DNA of 64,000 nt from DASWJZ01 sp963846475 (GTDB taxonomy: Bacteria > Pseudomonadota > Alphaproteobacteria > Rhizobiales > Afifellaceae), in the NCBI GenBank assembly GCA_963846475.1, contig CAWJVZ010000004.1:434001-498000 (forward strand), written 5' to 3'. Made by a program: the position numbers and the translations under genes. Below the pieces are notes generated by a model. The model made no database searches and was not told the origin of the DNA. It saw only the letters and a program-made list of their open reading frames with translations. Positions within the stretch are counted from its first letter, which is position 1; each line of letters opens with the position of its first letter. Positions 55,189 through 64,000 of this stretch are shown piece by piece.

Positions 55189-55378
55189 GGCTTACAACAA
55201 TCAGGTGGGGTTTAGGCGCTACGGGCGCGGTGCAGTAGAAGATGGCCCTGGCGACAGCGCCGGCTGTCGAGCGTGCCGGCGCGGCACACTAGCGAATGAG
55301 GCGCCGGGCGGAAAGGTTCGGAATTCCGCTTACGACGATCGGCGGACTTGCTCCCTGCCGAACGCGTCGTCGCGAGCG

Positions 55379-55549
55379 TCAGGAGATGACCGGGTCGTCA
55401 TGGCAGTCGCGCGTCGGTCGCGGTGGCATCGGCGTCTGCGGCGGCGGCTGCGGCGTTTGCTGGGCAACCGCATCCGAGGAAGCAAGCACCACGGCGCCGG
55501 GGGCAAGAATAGTGGCTGCGAACAAAGCCGCTGAGATCAGGCGAAGCAT
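55379..55549 (-). CDS. small secreted proline-rich protein
   Basis: 56 residues from ATG 55547-55549 with GGAGG 5 bp upstream. MLRLISAALFAATILAPGAV plus VLASSDAVAQ is a Sec signal peptide, followed by a QQTPQPPPQTPMPPRPT stretch and a C-terminal DCHDDP. No family known. Confidence 0.5.
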   Translation of the reverse strand: MLRLISAALFAATILAPGAVVLASSDAVAQQTPQPPPQTPMPPRPTRDCHDDPVIS

Positions 55550-55740
55550 GGTTCCTCCGATGCGCCGTCAGGATCTGCAAGGATATAGGCCTTCGGGCCG
55601 GGGGCAATCGGCCGGCGGTTACAGCTCCCACAGAATTGAACGCCCGCTCGAAGGCGGCCGGCTCCAGCGCGCTTGTCCGCCGGCGGGACCGCACTAGGTG
55701 AGGCTCGGCGGGAGGAAGGCGGCGGTGCCATGGAGGCAGC

Positions 55741-55935
55741 ATGGGCACGCCCCTCAGCATTGCGCTCGATATCGACCGCTTGATAGCCGAAGCGCGCCGA
55801 AGCGACCAGCCGCTCGACGTATCGGCCCGCGCGGCCGAGCTCTATTTGCGCTTCCTCGCCTCCGGCTGCTCCAGGGGCCAGATCGCCGAGGCGCTTGTGC
55901 ACGAAGCGGAAGCCGCCGGAGTGACACTCCACTGA
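55741..55935 (+). CDS. 64-residue hypothetical protein
   Basis: MGTPLSIALDIDRLIAEAR..., all-helical, acidic, with LASGCSRGQIAEALVHEA resembling a short helix-turn-helix-like segment. GGAGGC lies upstream as ribosome binding site. No family recognised; 73 bp before the sulfotransferase gene on the same strand. Confidence 0.5.
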   Translation: MGTPLSIALDIDRLIAEARRSDQPLDVSARAAELYLRFLASGCSRGQIAEALVHEAEAAGVTLH

Positions 55936-56008
55936 GCCTGACGGGGGCTGGCCGCGCCGCCGGAGATCGCCCTGTGGACAGGTCCGACACGTTCTGCAAC
56001 GTGTCGGC

Positions 56009-57187
56009 ATGGCGACATCCGCTCACGACCGCAACACGGCCGGCACCGGCCCTGATTCCGGCATCGCGCTCCGCTTCTGGCACGGCATGCCGCTCCGCGT
56101 TTCCACCGAGCTTTTGCGCGCCGGGGGCCTTCGCAACGTGGAGCCGGCCTATTGGCCGCGCGTTCTCACGACGAAATTCTTCGGCCTCGCCAATTCCGCC
56201 TTGGAGGTCGTTCAGCAGCAGCGCTACGGCGGTGCAATCGAAGCGACGGAGATCAGACATGCGCCAATCGTCATCCTCGGCCATATGCGGTCGGGGACGA
56301 CGCTGCTGCACGAGCTGCTGGCGCTCGACCGCCGACTGAAAGCGCCGAATGTGCGGGAATGCTTTACGCCATGCCACTGCCTGGTGAGCTCGCGGATGGT
56401 GAAGGGCGGGCTCACCGCATTGCTCCCCGCCAAGCGGCCGCAGGACGAGATGGCTTTGAGCTTTCGCCGTCCCGGCGAGGAGGAGTTCGCGCTGATGAAT
56501 ATGGGCCTGCCCTCCCCTTACCGGCAGGCGGCGTTCCCGAACAACCCCGGCATCGACGCCGAATACCTCGATTTCAGCGGCGTCTCGGACGCGGACCGGC
56601 GCCGCTGGCAGGACGGCCTGCGCTGGTTCGTCAAGCTGCTGACGCTCAGAAGCGGCGGCAGGCGCGTCGTGCTGAAATCGCCCTTCCACCTCGGCCGCGT
56701 CCGTGTCCTCCTCGAGACATTCCCGGAGGCGCGTTTCGTCCACATCGTCCGCGACCCTTACCGGGTGTATCCCTCGGCGGTGAACATGGTGAGGCTGTTC
56801 TATCGGCTGCAGGGCTTCCACAAGCCGCATGAGCACGGCCTGGAGCAGGATGTGCTTTCCTGGTTCGAGCGGCTCTACAGCCAATTCGAGCGCGACCGGC
56901 CGCTCATCCCCGCCGGCCGCCTGCATGAGCTCCGCTACGAACAGCTGGTCGCCGATCCGCAAGGCGAGCTGCAAGGCCTCTATCGGGCTTTGAACCTCGG
57001 CGATTTCGGCCCGGTGCTGCCGAGGCTCCAGGCCTACCTGGAGGCCAGGAAGGGCTACCGCACCGGCAATTTTCAGCTCGATCCGCAGACGCGCCGCCAA
57101 ATCGACCGGCGCTGGGGCCCGTATCTCCGGCCCTACGGTTATTGCGGCGAGATGGCGCCGAGCGGGCCGGAGGCGGTCGCCGGCTGA
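56009..57187 (+). CDS. sulfotransferase family protein
   Basis: 392 residues. The PAPS 5'-phosphosulfate loop is ILGHMRSGTTLLHELLAL near residue 90; the 3'-phosphate-binding part is FVHIVRDPYRVYPSAVNMVRL near residue 245; a final LHELRYEQLVADPQGELQ is also typical of sulfotransferase family 3. Transfers sulfate from PAPS to a glycan or lipid acceptor; acceptor unknown. Part of the scattered glycan-modification set at 51-57 kb. Confidence 0.85.
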   Translation: MATSAHDRNTAGTGPDSGIALRFWHGMPLRVSTELLRAGGLRNVEPAYWPRVLTTKFFGLANSALEVVQQQRYGGAIEATEIRHAPIVILGHMRSGTTLLHELLALDRRLKAPNVRECFTPCHCLVSSRMVKGGLTALLPAKRPQDEMALSFRRPGEEEFALMNMGLPSPYRQAAFPNNPGIDAEYLDFSGVSDADRRRWQDGLRWFVKLLTLRSGGRRVVLKSPFHLGRVRVLLETFPEARFVHIVRDPYRVYPSAVNMVRLFYRLQGFHKPHEHGLEQDVLSWFERLYSQFERDRPLIPAGRLHELRYEQLVADPQGELQGLYRALNLGDFGPVLPRLQAYLEARKGYRTGNFQLDPQTRRQIDRRWGPYLRPYGYCGEMAPSGPEAVAG

Positions 57188-57252
57188 TCAGGCCGCCATG
57201 CTCCTACCCACGGGCGAGCGGTATCGGGCACCGCCGTTTGGCTGGGGCTCGT

Positions 57253-57390
57253 TTAGAAGGGCGCGTCCCGCAGCACCGCCGAATGCGCGGCCGGCGGCGC
57301 TGCTGCCGTCGCGCGCATCACGACCGATAGACCCGCAGCCACCATGACCGTGACGAGGAGTTTCAGGACGAACGCCGCTTCGCTGCTCAT
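57253..57390 (-). CDS. 45-residue single-TM protein
   Basis: ATG 57388-57390 with GGAGG 8 bp upstream: MSSEAAFVLKLLVTVMVAAG followed by LSVVMRATAAAPPAAHSAV and a short tail. One membrane segment. Function unknown. The rest of 57188-57626 holds nothing else I can support. Confidence 0.45.
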   Translation of the reverse strand: MSSEAAFVLKLLVTVMVAAGLSVVMRATAAAPPAAHSAVLRDAPF

Positions 57391-57626
57391 GGTGCGCGCC
57401 TCCGGGGCGAGAACTCCGGCGCGGCGGCTGGGTTCCACGGCGTTCGGCCAATCCGCCCGAACGCTGCGGAGCCGCAGGTCGCGCCAGCAGCACGGCTTAG
57501 GCCCTTGCTAACCAGCCATGTTCTGACGGCATCGCTGCGTTGCAGCGCGGTCGCTTGTGCAGCGCACTACCGCGCTTACCTTGGGAGACAAGAAGCCGAT
57601 AACGGCCGAATTCAAGGACAACGCAA

Positions 57627-57839
57627 ATGGTATCTCTGCCCGTCTCGCATCTCGCCCCCCGCCCCGGTGAGCACGCCAACACGTCCCGGCTCGCCCGGAT
57701 GGCCGCCGCTATCGGCGATTTCTTCGAGATTTTCGGCGCTGCCATCCGCGTGACGCGCGCCGTCGAGTCCCGCCATGATCCGGACCGGGGCGATCTCCGC
57801 ACGCTCGGAATCAACCAGCCGCTGCCGAAATATTGGTAA
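57627..57839 (+). CDS. 70-residue hypothetical protein
   Basis: MVSLPVSHLAPRPGEHANTS..., then a helical core MAAAIGDFFEIFGAAIRVTRAVESR and a C-terminal DLRTLGINQPLPKYW. Layout resembles small conserved rhizobial proteins related to DUF1127-like ones, but I cannot assign it firmly. No ribosome binding site of note. Confidence 0.5.
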   Translation: MVSLPVSHLAPRPGEHANTSRLARMAAAIGDFFEIFGAAIRVTRAVESRHDPDRGDLRTLGINQPLPKYW

Positions 57840-57967
57840 GAGCGGCGAGCTTCCCCCGTCCGCCGGCGCAGCAGCCGTAGCGCCGAGGCATTCACGAGCC
57901 GTTCAGCTGTATTCTTCGATGCTCTCCGGCGACCGCAAATCGGCGGTCGCATCGGAGAAAAGCGCCA

Positions 57968-58339
57968 ATGAAGACGGTGCAGAGGGCAATGGCGGCAGTC
58001 GTGATCGCCGCAGTCGGGCTGGTTTCCTTCTCGGCTCCCGGCATCGGGTCCGCTTTCGTCGCGTGGCGGGTCGCCGATGTCGCCAGGAGCGACCTTCTCA
58101 ACGTCCGCGCCTATCCCAGCTCCAGCTCCCGCGTCCTGGTCGGCTACCCCAATGGCACGCGGCTGAGCATGACCGGCCGGTGCACCGGCGGCGTGAACCT
58201 CGACGCCATCCAGAACCGCCCTGCGTGGAAGCAGCGGCAGCTCGTCCGCTACAAATGGTGCGAGGCCTGGCTCGACCCGACCGGCTCCGGCGAATACCGC
58301 AACGGCTGGGTCTACGGACGCTACATCAGACCCGCCTGA
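57968..58339 (+). CDS. secreted SH3-like domain protein
   Basis: 123 residues with a signal peptide (MKTVQRAMAAVVIAAVGLVS...GSAFVAW). The mature domain is a bacterial SH3-type fold: VADVARSDLLNVRAYPSSSS, RVLVGYPNGTRLSMTGRC, WCEAWLDP and NGWVYGRYIRP. Probably periplasmic, binding peptidoglycan or another envelope partner. Overlaps the convergent next gene by 14 bp. Confidence 0.75.
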   Translation: MKTVQRAMAAVVIAAVGLVSFSAPGIGSAFVAWRVADVARSDLLNVRAYPSSSSRVLVGYPNGTRLSMTGRCTGGVNLDAIQNRPAWKQRQLVRYKWCEAWLDPTGSGEYRNGWVYGRYIRPA

Positions 58340-58862
58340 CGCGTATTTCGTCCTCGTCCCGCTTGGCGCTTGCAGGTTCCGCGGCCGGCTCGGATCTCGC
58401 GAGGCCCTCCGAAACGCGGCGATAGCCAAGCGCCAGAATACTGAGGCTGCCGAGGGCGAGCACCAGTCCGCCGGCAAAGATGGGCCAATCCATCAGCGGC
58501 AAATCCGTGCCGAGCGGCACGCCGGTGAAGAACAGCGCGGCCCAGGCCAGCGCCGCGACCGGCGCGGCCGCCACGAACGTGACCACCATTCCGAGCGGCC
58601 GCCGCAGCCGCCCGCCGAAATAGCCGGGACGGGCGAACACCAGGACAAGCGCAGCCGAAAAAGCCACGACTGCGGAAACGACGAGCAGCAGGCCCATCCC
58701 GCGCGCGCCGGTCTGCTCGAAGCCGGCCAGGAATGCGCCGATGACCAGGAGCAGGACAAAGGCAAGCAGGCTCGACCCGAACGCCCCTGCAACGACCAGC
58801 AATCTCAATTCAGCCTCCAGCACCGGCCGCTGCCCATCGGATCGGCGCAGGCCAGCTGTCAT
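58326..58862 (-). CDS. membrane protein with four predicted TM segments
   Basis: 178 residues. Hydrophobic stretches: LLVVAGAFGSSLLAFVLLLV, MGLLLVVSAVVAFSAALVLVF, LGMVVTFVAAAPVAALAWAA and WPIFAGGLVLALGSLSILAL, then a charged C-terminal tail. No family recognised. Convergent overlap with the SH3 gene. Confidence 0.6.
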   Translation of the reverse strand: MTAGLRRSDGQRPVLEAELRLLVVAGAFGSSLLAFVLLLVIGAFLAGFEQTGARGMGLLLVVSAVVAFSAALVLVFARPGYFGGRLRRPLGMVVTFVAAAPVAALAWAALFFTGVPLGTDLPLMDWPIFAGGLVLALGSLSILALGYRRVSEGLARSEPAAEPASAKRDEDEIRVRRV

Positions 58863-59022
58863 TTTGTGGGACTACCGACATTCGATACGGCCGCTCTTCC
58901 CTCTGCCAACCATGAGATGCAGTATGGCGCGGAGTGGTGCCGCCGCCTTCGACGCAAGCGGAACATCTATGCCGCCGAAGGCGTTCCGGCCTAAAGTTCG
59001 AAAGTCGGCTAAGGAGGAAACG

Positions 59023-60288
59023 ATGAAGCCTTTTTCTGGGATTCTGGCTTTTGCCTCGGCTCTGGCGCTCAGCGCCGCCTCGGCTTCCGCCGTCGATTTG
59101 TCGCTTGTCTCAGGTTCCGTCGGCACCGATCTGGAGCTGCTCCGCTCGCAGCTCGACAAGTTCGAACAGGCGTCGGGGCACAAGGTCGACCTCGTGTCCA
59201 TGCCGGCCTCCAGCACGGATCAGTTCGGCCAATACAGGCTCTGGCTGTCGGCCCAGAATGCCGACATCGACGTCTACCGGACCGACGTGATCTGGGCGCC
59301 GCAGCTCGCCGCCCATTTCGTCGACCTGACCGGCGCCGCGAAGGATGTGGTCGCGCAGCATTTCCCGTCGATCATCGAGTCGCAGACGGTGAACGGCAAG
59401 CTGGTCGCGATGCCCTTCTTCACCGACGCGCCGGCCCTCTACTACCGCAAGGACCTGCTGGAGAAGCACGGCGCCAAGGTGCCGACCACCTGGCAGGAGC
59501 TGGCCGACACCGCCAAGCTGGTCATGGACAAGGAGCGCGAGGCCGGCAACGCAAACATGTGGGGCTTCGTCTTCCAGGCAAACGCCTATGAAGGGCTGAC
59601 CTGCAACGCGCTGGAATGGGTGAAGTCGAACGACGGCGGCCAAATCGTCGAGCCCGACGGCACCATCTCCATTAACAACCCGAAAGCGGCGGAAGCCATC
59701 AACCTGGCAAAAACCTGGATCGACACGATCTCGCCGCCGGGCGTGCTCTCTTACCAGGAAGAGGAATCGCGCGGCGTCTGGCAGCAGGGCAATTCGGTGT
59801 TCATGCGCAACTGGCCCTATGCCTTTCAGCTCGGCAACAGCGACGATTCCCCGGTCAAGGACAAGTTCGACGTCACCCCGCTGCCGGTCGGGCCCTCGGG
59901 AGAGCGGTCGGCGGCTACGCTCGGCGGCTGGAACCTGGCGGTGTCCAAATATTCGCCGAACCAGGAAGCGGCGATCGAGCTGGTCATGTACCTGAGCTCG
60001 GCGGAGAACCAGAAGGACAATGCGCTCCGGGCCTCGCGCCTGCCGACCATCCAGGCCCTCTACGACGATCCCGAGATCGCCGCCGAGCAGCCGATCATCC
60101 CGCGCTGGAAGGAGGTGTTTCTGAACGCCGTTCCGCGCCCTTCGGCTCCGACGCAGAAGAGCTACAACGAGGTCTCCAAGGAGTTCTGGTCCGCCGTGCA
60201 TAACACACTGTCCGGCGAGGGCACGGCCGAGGAAAATCTCGCCCAGCTCGAGGGCCGGCTGAAGCGCCTCCGCGGGTCCGGCTGGTAG
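59023..60288 (+). CDS. thuE: trehalose/maltose-type sugar-binding protein (ThuE-like)
   Basis: 421 residues from ATG 59023 with AAGGAGG upstream. Signal peptide MKPFSGILAFASALALSAAS...A, then a type 1 extracellular solute-binding protein. From memory it is very close to Sinorhizobium ThuE: VSMPASSTDQFGQYRLWLSA, DVYRTDVIWAPQLA, MPFFTDAPALYYRKDLLEKHG, NAYEGLTCNALEWVKS, WQQGNSVFMRNWPYAF. First gene of a four-gene operon; a hairpin follows. Confidence 0.88.
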   Translation: MKPFSGILAFASALALSAASASAVDLSLVSGSVGTDLELLRSQLDKFEQASGHKVDLVSMPASSTDQFGQYRLWLSAQNADIDVYRTDVIWAPQLAAHFVDLTGAAKDVVAQHFPSIIESQTVNGKLVAMPFFTDAPALYYRKDLLEKHGAKVPTTWQELADTAKLVMDKEREAGNANMWGFVFQANAYEGLTCNALEWVKSNDGGQIVEPDGTISINNPKAAEAINLAKTWIDTISPPGVLSYQEEESRGVWQQGNSVFMRNWPYAFQLGNSDDSPVKDKFDVTPLPVGPSGERSAATLGGWNLAVSKYSPNQEAAIELVMYLSSAENQKDNALRASRLPTIQALYDDPEIAAEQPIIPRWKEVFLNAVPRPSAPTQKSYNEVSKEFWSAVHNTLSGEGTAEENLAQLEGRLKRLRGSGW

Positions 60289-60298
60289 TCTCGCCATA

Positions 60299-60326
60299 AG
60301 CGCCGGCGGCCGCAGCCGCCGGCGCT
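60299..60326 (+). promoter_or_regulatory. intercistronic hairpin between thuE and thuF
   Basis: AGCGCCGGCGGC (60299-60310), loop CGCA, GCCGCCGGCGCT (60315-60326): a perfect 12-bp G+C-rich stem with no U-tract, 11 bp after the thuE stop. Expected to protect the binding-protein message and lower downstream expression, as at the frcB-frcC junction. Confidence 0.75.
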
Positions 60327-60359
60327 GATCGGGTGCATTGCCGCTGACCGGGGGGAAAT

Positions 60360-61337
60360 GTGGCAACAGTAGCATCGACCGATTTCCGCCCGAGCGTCGG
60401 CAAGCCGGTGCGCTCGCAGCTGACGCGGCAACGGGTCCGCTCGGCCTGGGTGTTCCTCCTGCCCATGCTTGTCGTGCTTGCCGCCGTCGCCGGCTGGCCG
60501 CTCCTGCGCACCATCTATTTCGGCTTCACCGATGCCTCGCTCGACAATCTTCAGGGCGCCGAATGGGTCGGCTTCCGCAACTATCTGGAATATGTCGATT
60601 ACGGCGACGGCACCGGCGAGTGGTTCGGCCTGCTGGCCGATCCGCTGTGGTGGAAGGCGGTCTACAACACGCTCTGGTTCACGGTCCTGTCGGTCTCGTT
60701 CGAGACGGTCCTCGGCCTTATCGTCGCGCTCGTGCTCAACGCCAACTTCAAGGGCCGCGGCCTGGTGCGCGCCGCCATCCTGGTGCCCTGGGCGATCCCG
60801 ACCATCGTCTCGGCCAAGATGTGGGCCTGGATGATGAACGACCAGTTCGGCATCCTCAACGACATCCTCATCCGCCTCAACCTCATCGACCGGCCGATCG
60901 CCTGGGCAGCCTCGCCCGACACGGCGATGATCGCGGTGCTGATCGTCGATATCTGGAAGACGACGCCCTTCATGGCGCTCCTCATCCTCGCCGGCCTGCA
61001 GATGGTGCCGAACGACATCAAGGAAGCCACCCGGATCGACGGGATCCATCCGATAAAAGTTTTCTTCAAGGTGACGCTGCCGCTAATCCGCCCGGCCCTC
61101 ATGGTCGCGGTGATCTTCCGTGCCCTCGACGCCCTGCGGATTTTCGACCTGATCTACGTGCTCACCCCCAACAGCGAGCGGACCATCTCCATGTCGGTCT
61201 TCGCCCGCCAGAACCTCTTCGACTTCGACAAGTTCGCCTACGGCTCCGCCGCCTCGACCTTCCTTTTCGTGACCATCGCTCTGATCACCATCGTCTATCT
61301 CAAGGTCGGCCGGCTCAATCTGGAGGGCGGCAAATGA
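60360..61337 (+). CDS. thuF: sugar ABC transporter permease (ThuF-like)
   Basis: 325 residues from GTG 60360 with GGGGGAA upstream. Six membrane segments and the MalF-type cytosolic loop EATRIDGIHPIKVFFKVTLPLIRP near residue 225. Its stop overlaps the next start (ATGA). Pairs with ThuG to form the channel. Confidence 0.87.
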   Translation: MATVASTDFRPSVGKPVRSQLTRQRVRSAWVFLLPMLVVLAAVAGWPLLRTIYFGFTDASLDNLQGAEWVGFRNYLEYVDYGDGTGEWFGLLADPLWWKAVYNTLWFTVLSVSFETVLGLIVALVLNANFKGRGLVRAAILVPWAIPTIVSAKMWAWMMNDQFGILNDILIRLNLIDRPIAWAASPDTAMIAVLIVDIWKTTPFMALLILAGLQMVPNDIKEATRIDGIHPIKVFFKVTLPLIRPALMVAVIFRALDALRIFDLIYVLTPNSERTISMSVFARQNLFDFDKFAYGSAASTFLFVTIALITIVYLKVGRLNLEGGK

Positions 61338-62167
61338 GGCTCCGCCGCACTGTGCAGAGCGTCCTCTTCTACCTGCTCGTCGGCGTCATCATCCTGTTCG
61401 CCGTCTTCCCCTTCTATTACGCCATCATCACGTCGTTCAAATCGGGCACGGCGATCTTCAACATCGACTATTTCCCAAAACAGTTCTCGTGGGCCAACTA
61501 CGTCTCGGTCATGACGACCGGAAATTTCCCGCGCAACCTGCTGAATTCGCTGATCGTCTCCTTCTCGGTCGTGGCCATCTCGCTGTTCCTCGGCGTGACG
61601 GCCGCTTACGCGCTGTCTCGCGTGCGCTTCCGCGGCCGCCCCACACTCCTCCTTATCATCCTGTCGGTGTCGATGTTCCCGCACATCGCGGTGCTGGCCG
61701 GCCTCTTTGAGATGATCCTTGGCCTCGGCATCTACAATTCGCTCTTGTCGCTGATCTTCTCCTACATGATCTTCACGCTGCCCTTCACCGTCTGGGTGCT
61801 CACCACCTTCATGCGCGACCTGCCGATCGAGGTGGAGGAGGCCGCGATCGTGGACGGCGCCACCCCCCGGGTCATCATCTTCAACGTCTTCCTGCCGATG
61901 ATGTGGCCGGCGCTGGTGACCACCGGGCTGCTCGCCTTCATCGCCGCCTGGAACGAGTTCCTCTTCGCCCTCACCTTCGTCTCCAACGACGCCAGGCGCA
62001 CCGTGCCCGTGGCGATCGCGCTCCTCTCGGGCGCCACCGAGTTCGAAACGCCGTGGGGCATCATCATGGCGGCCTCGGTGATCGTCACCGTGCCGCTCAT
62101 CGTGCTCGTGCTGATCTTCCAGCGGAAGATCGTCTCCGGTCTGACCGCCGGCGCCGTGAAGGGATAG
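61334..62167 (+). CDS. thuG: sugar ABC transporter permease (ThuG-like)
   Basis: 277 residues from ATG 61334 (MRLRRTVQSVLFYLLVGVII). Six membrane segments with the MalG-type loop VEEAAIVDGATPRVIIFNVFLP near residue 185. Overlaps thuF by 4 bp; 3 bp before the ATP-binding gene. Confidence 0.87.
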   Translation: MRLRRTVQSVLFYLLVGVIILFAVFPFYYAIITSFKSGTAIFNIDYFPKQFSWANYVSVMTTGNFPRNLLNSLIVSFSVVAISLFLGVTAAYALSRVRFRGRPTLLLIILSVSMFPHIAVLAGLFEMILGLGIYNSLLSLIFSYMIFTLPFTVWVLTTFMRDLPIEVEEAAIVDGATPRVIIFNVFLPMMWPALVTTGLLAFIAAWNEFLFALTFVSNDARRTVPVAIALLSGATEFETPWGIIMAASVIVTVPLIVLVLIFQRKIVSGLTAGAVKG

Positions 62168-62170
62168 GCC

Positions 62171-63382
<1,212 letters not shown>

Positions 63383-63401
63383 GGCTGCGGCCGCGTGCCG
63401 T

Positions 63402-64000
63402 TCAGCCCTTGAGCACAGCCCGCCCGGCATAGCGCGCCGCCGGGCCGAGCTCTTCCTCGATGCGGATGAGCTGGTTGTATTTCGCCGTGCGGTCGGAGCG
63501 GGCGAGCGAGCCGGTCTTGATCTGCCCGCAATTGGTCGCCACCGCGAGGTCGGCGATCGTCGAATCCTCCGTCTCGCCGGAGCGGTGCGACATGACGGCC
63601 CGGTACGCGGCCTTGTGCGCCGTCTCCACGGCGTCGAGCGTCTCGGTGAGCGTCCCGATCTGGTTGACCTTCACCAGGATGGCGTTGGCGACGCCCTTCT
63701 CGATGCCTTCCCGGAGCCGCCTGGAATTGGTGACGAACAGGTCGTCGCCGACCAGCTGGCATTTCTGGCCGACCGCGTCCGTCAGCGCCTTCCAGCCCTC
63801 CCAGTCGTCCTCCGCCATGCCGTCCTCGATGGAGATGATGGGATAGCGGGCGACGAGGTCGGCGAGATAGGCGGCCATCTCCCCGTTCGACAGCACCCGG
63901 CCCTCGCCGTCGAGGCGATAGCTGCCCTCCCTGAAAAACTCCGTCGAGGCGCAGTCGAGCCCGAGAAAAATATCCTCGCCCGGCCGGTATCCCGCCTGCT
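63402..64000 (-). CDS. eno: enolase (C-terminal part; N-terminus outside window)
   Basis: Open from the right edge to TGA 63402-63404; about 199 residues. DIFLGLDCASTEFFREGSY, IISIEDGMAEDDWEGWKAL (metal ligands Glu and Asp), LFVTNSRRL, the catalytic Lys in ILVKVNQIGTLTETL, MSHRSGETEDSTIADLAV and QIKTGSLARSDRTAKYNQLIRIEEEL, all diagnostic of enolase. 2-phosphoglycerate dehydratase of glycolysis. Confidence 0.97.
   Translation of the reverse strand, partial: QAGYRPGEDIFLGLDCASTEFFREGSYRLDGEGRVLSNGEMAAYLADLVARYPIISIEDGMAEDDWEGWKALTDAVGQKCQLVGDDLFVTNSRRLREGIEKGVANAILVKVNQIGTLTETLDAVETAHKAAYRAVMSHRSGETEDSTIADLAVATNCGQIKTGSLARSDRTAKYNQLIRIEEELGPAARYAGRAVLKG

Overview
The window reads as the chromosome of an alphaproteobacterium, most likely Hyphomicrobiales (Rhizobiales) or a close relative. 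Support is gene content and order: atpH-atpA-atpG-atpD, mdh-sucCD-sucAB-lpdA, sdhCDA...sdhB, an Omp19/AprI-type lipoprotein, frcBCA- and thuEFGK-like sugar ABC transporters, high G+C, and several families of palindromic intergenic repeats typical of that order. It holds mostly core metabolism, broken by short accessory patches.

Layout. 1-4.4 kb: F1 ATP synthase (minus; atpD runs off the left edge). 4.6-7.3 kb: a P-loop kinase, then an accessory locus with a frameshifted RNase A-like toxin gene and two paralogous small partner genes. 7.3-12.6 kb: priA, fsa, xerC, a secreted protein, a DMT exporter. 12.6-21.9 kb: the 2-oxoglutarate dehydrogenase / succinyl-CoA synthetase / malate dehydrogenase operon, with a small coiled-coil gene inside it. 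22-26.6 kb: a Gly/Ser/Lys micro-protein, zapE, envelope proteins, an acyltransferase, an SDR. 26.7-28.4 kb: an IS110-family element with a long non-coding 5' end. 28.7-34.7 kb: xylitol-type dehydrogenase, frcACB-like transporter, xylulokinase (a polyol/ketose use locus). 35-38 kb: small proteins and a family 8 glycosyltransferase with a 24-residue repeat tail. 38-42.9 kb: sdhB, three small genes, sdhA, sdhD, sdhC. 43.2-47.3 kb: an accessory island with an AT-richer methyltransferase / two-TM membrane protein pair, then a second RNase A-like toxin locus with three tandem immunity-like paralogues and the severed tail of another toxin. 47.5-57.2 kb: nucleotidyltransferase/NDPK-like fusion, FAD oxidoreductase, pyridoxal kinase, scattered glycan and sulfate modification genes. 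57.2-64 kb: small envelope proteins, thuEFGK-like transporter, and the C-terminal part of enolase.

Most interesting signal: two separate loci (5.8-7.2 kb and 45.7-47.3 kb) carry free-standing small RNase A-fold toxin-like proteins that share the linker FDPNQPRVPAG but have unrelated small partner families. In both loci the partner genes are duplicated, and duplicates are preceded by a short remnant of a toxin C-terminus joined to the partner's ribosome binding site. This looks like immunity genes being collected together with severed toxin tips, outside any CdiA filament gene.

Caution: three genes (the 5.9 kb toxin, sucC, the DUF3052 gene) are each broken by a one-base indel in a homopolymer. 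One of them is a core TCA gene, so uncorrected assembly error is a real possibility.
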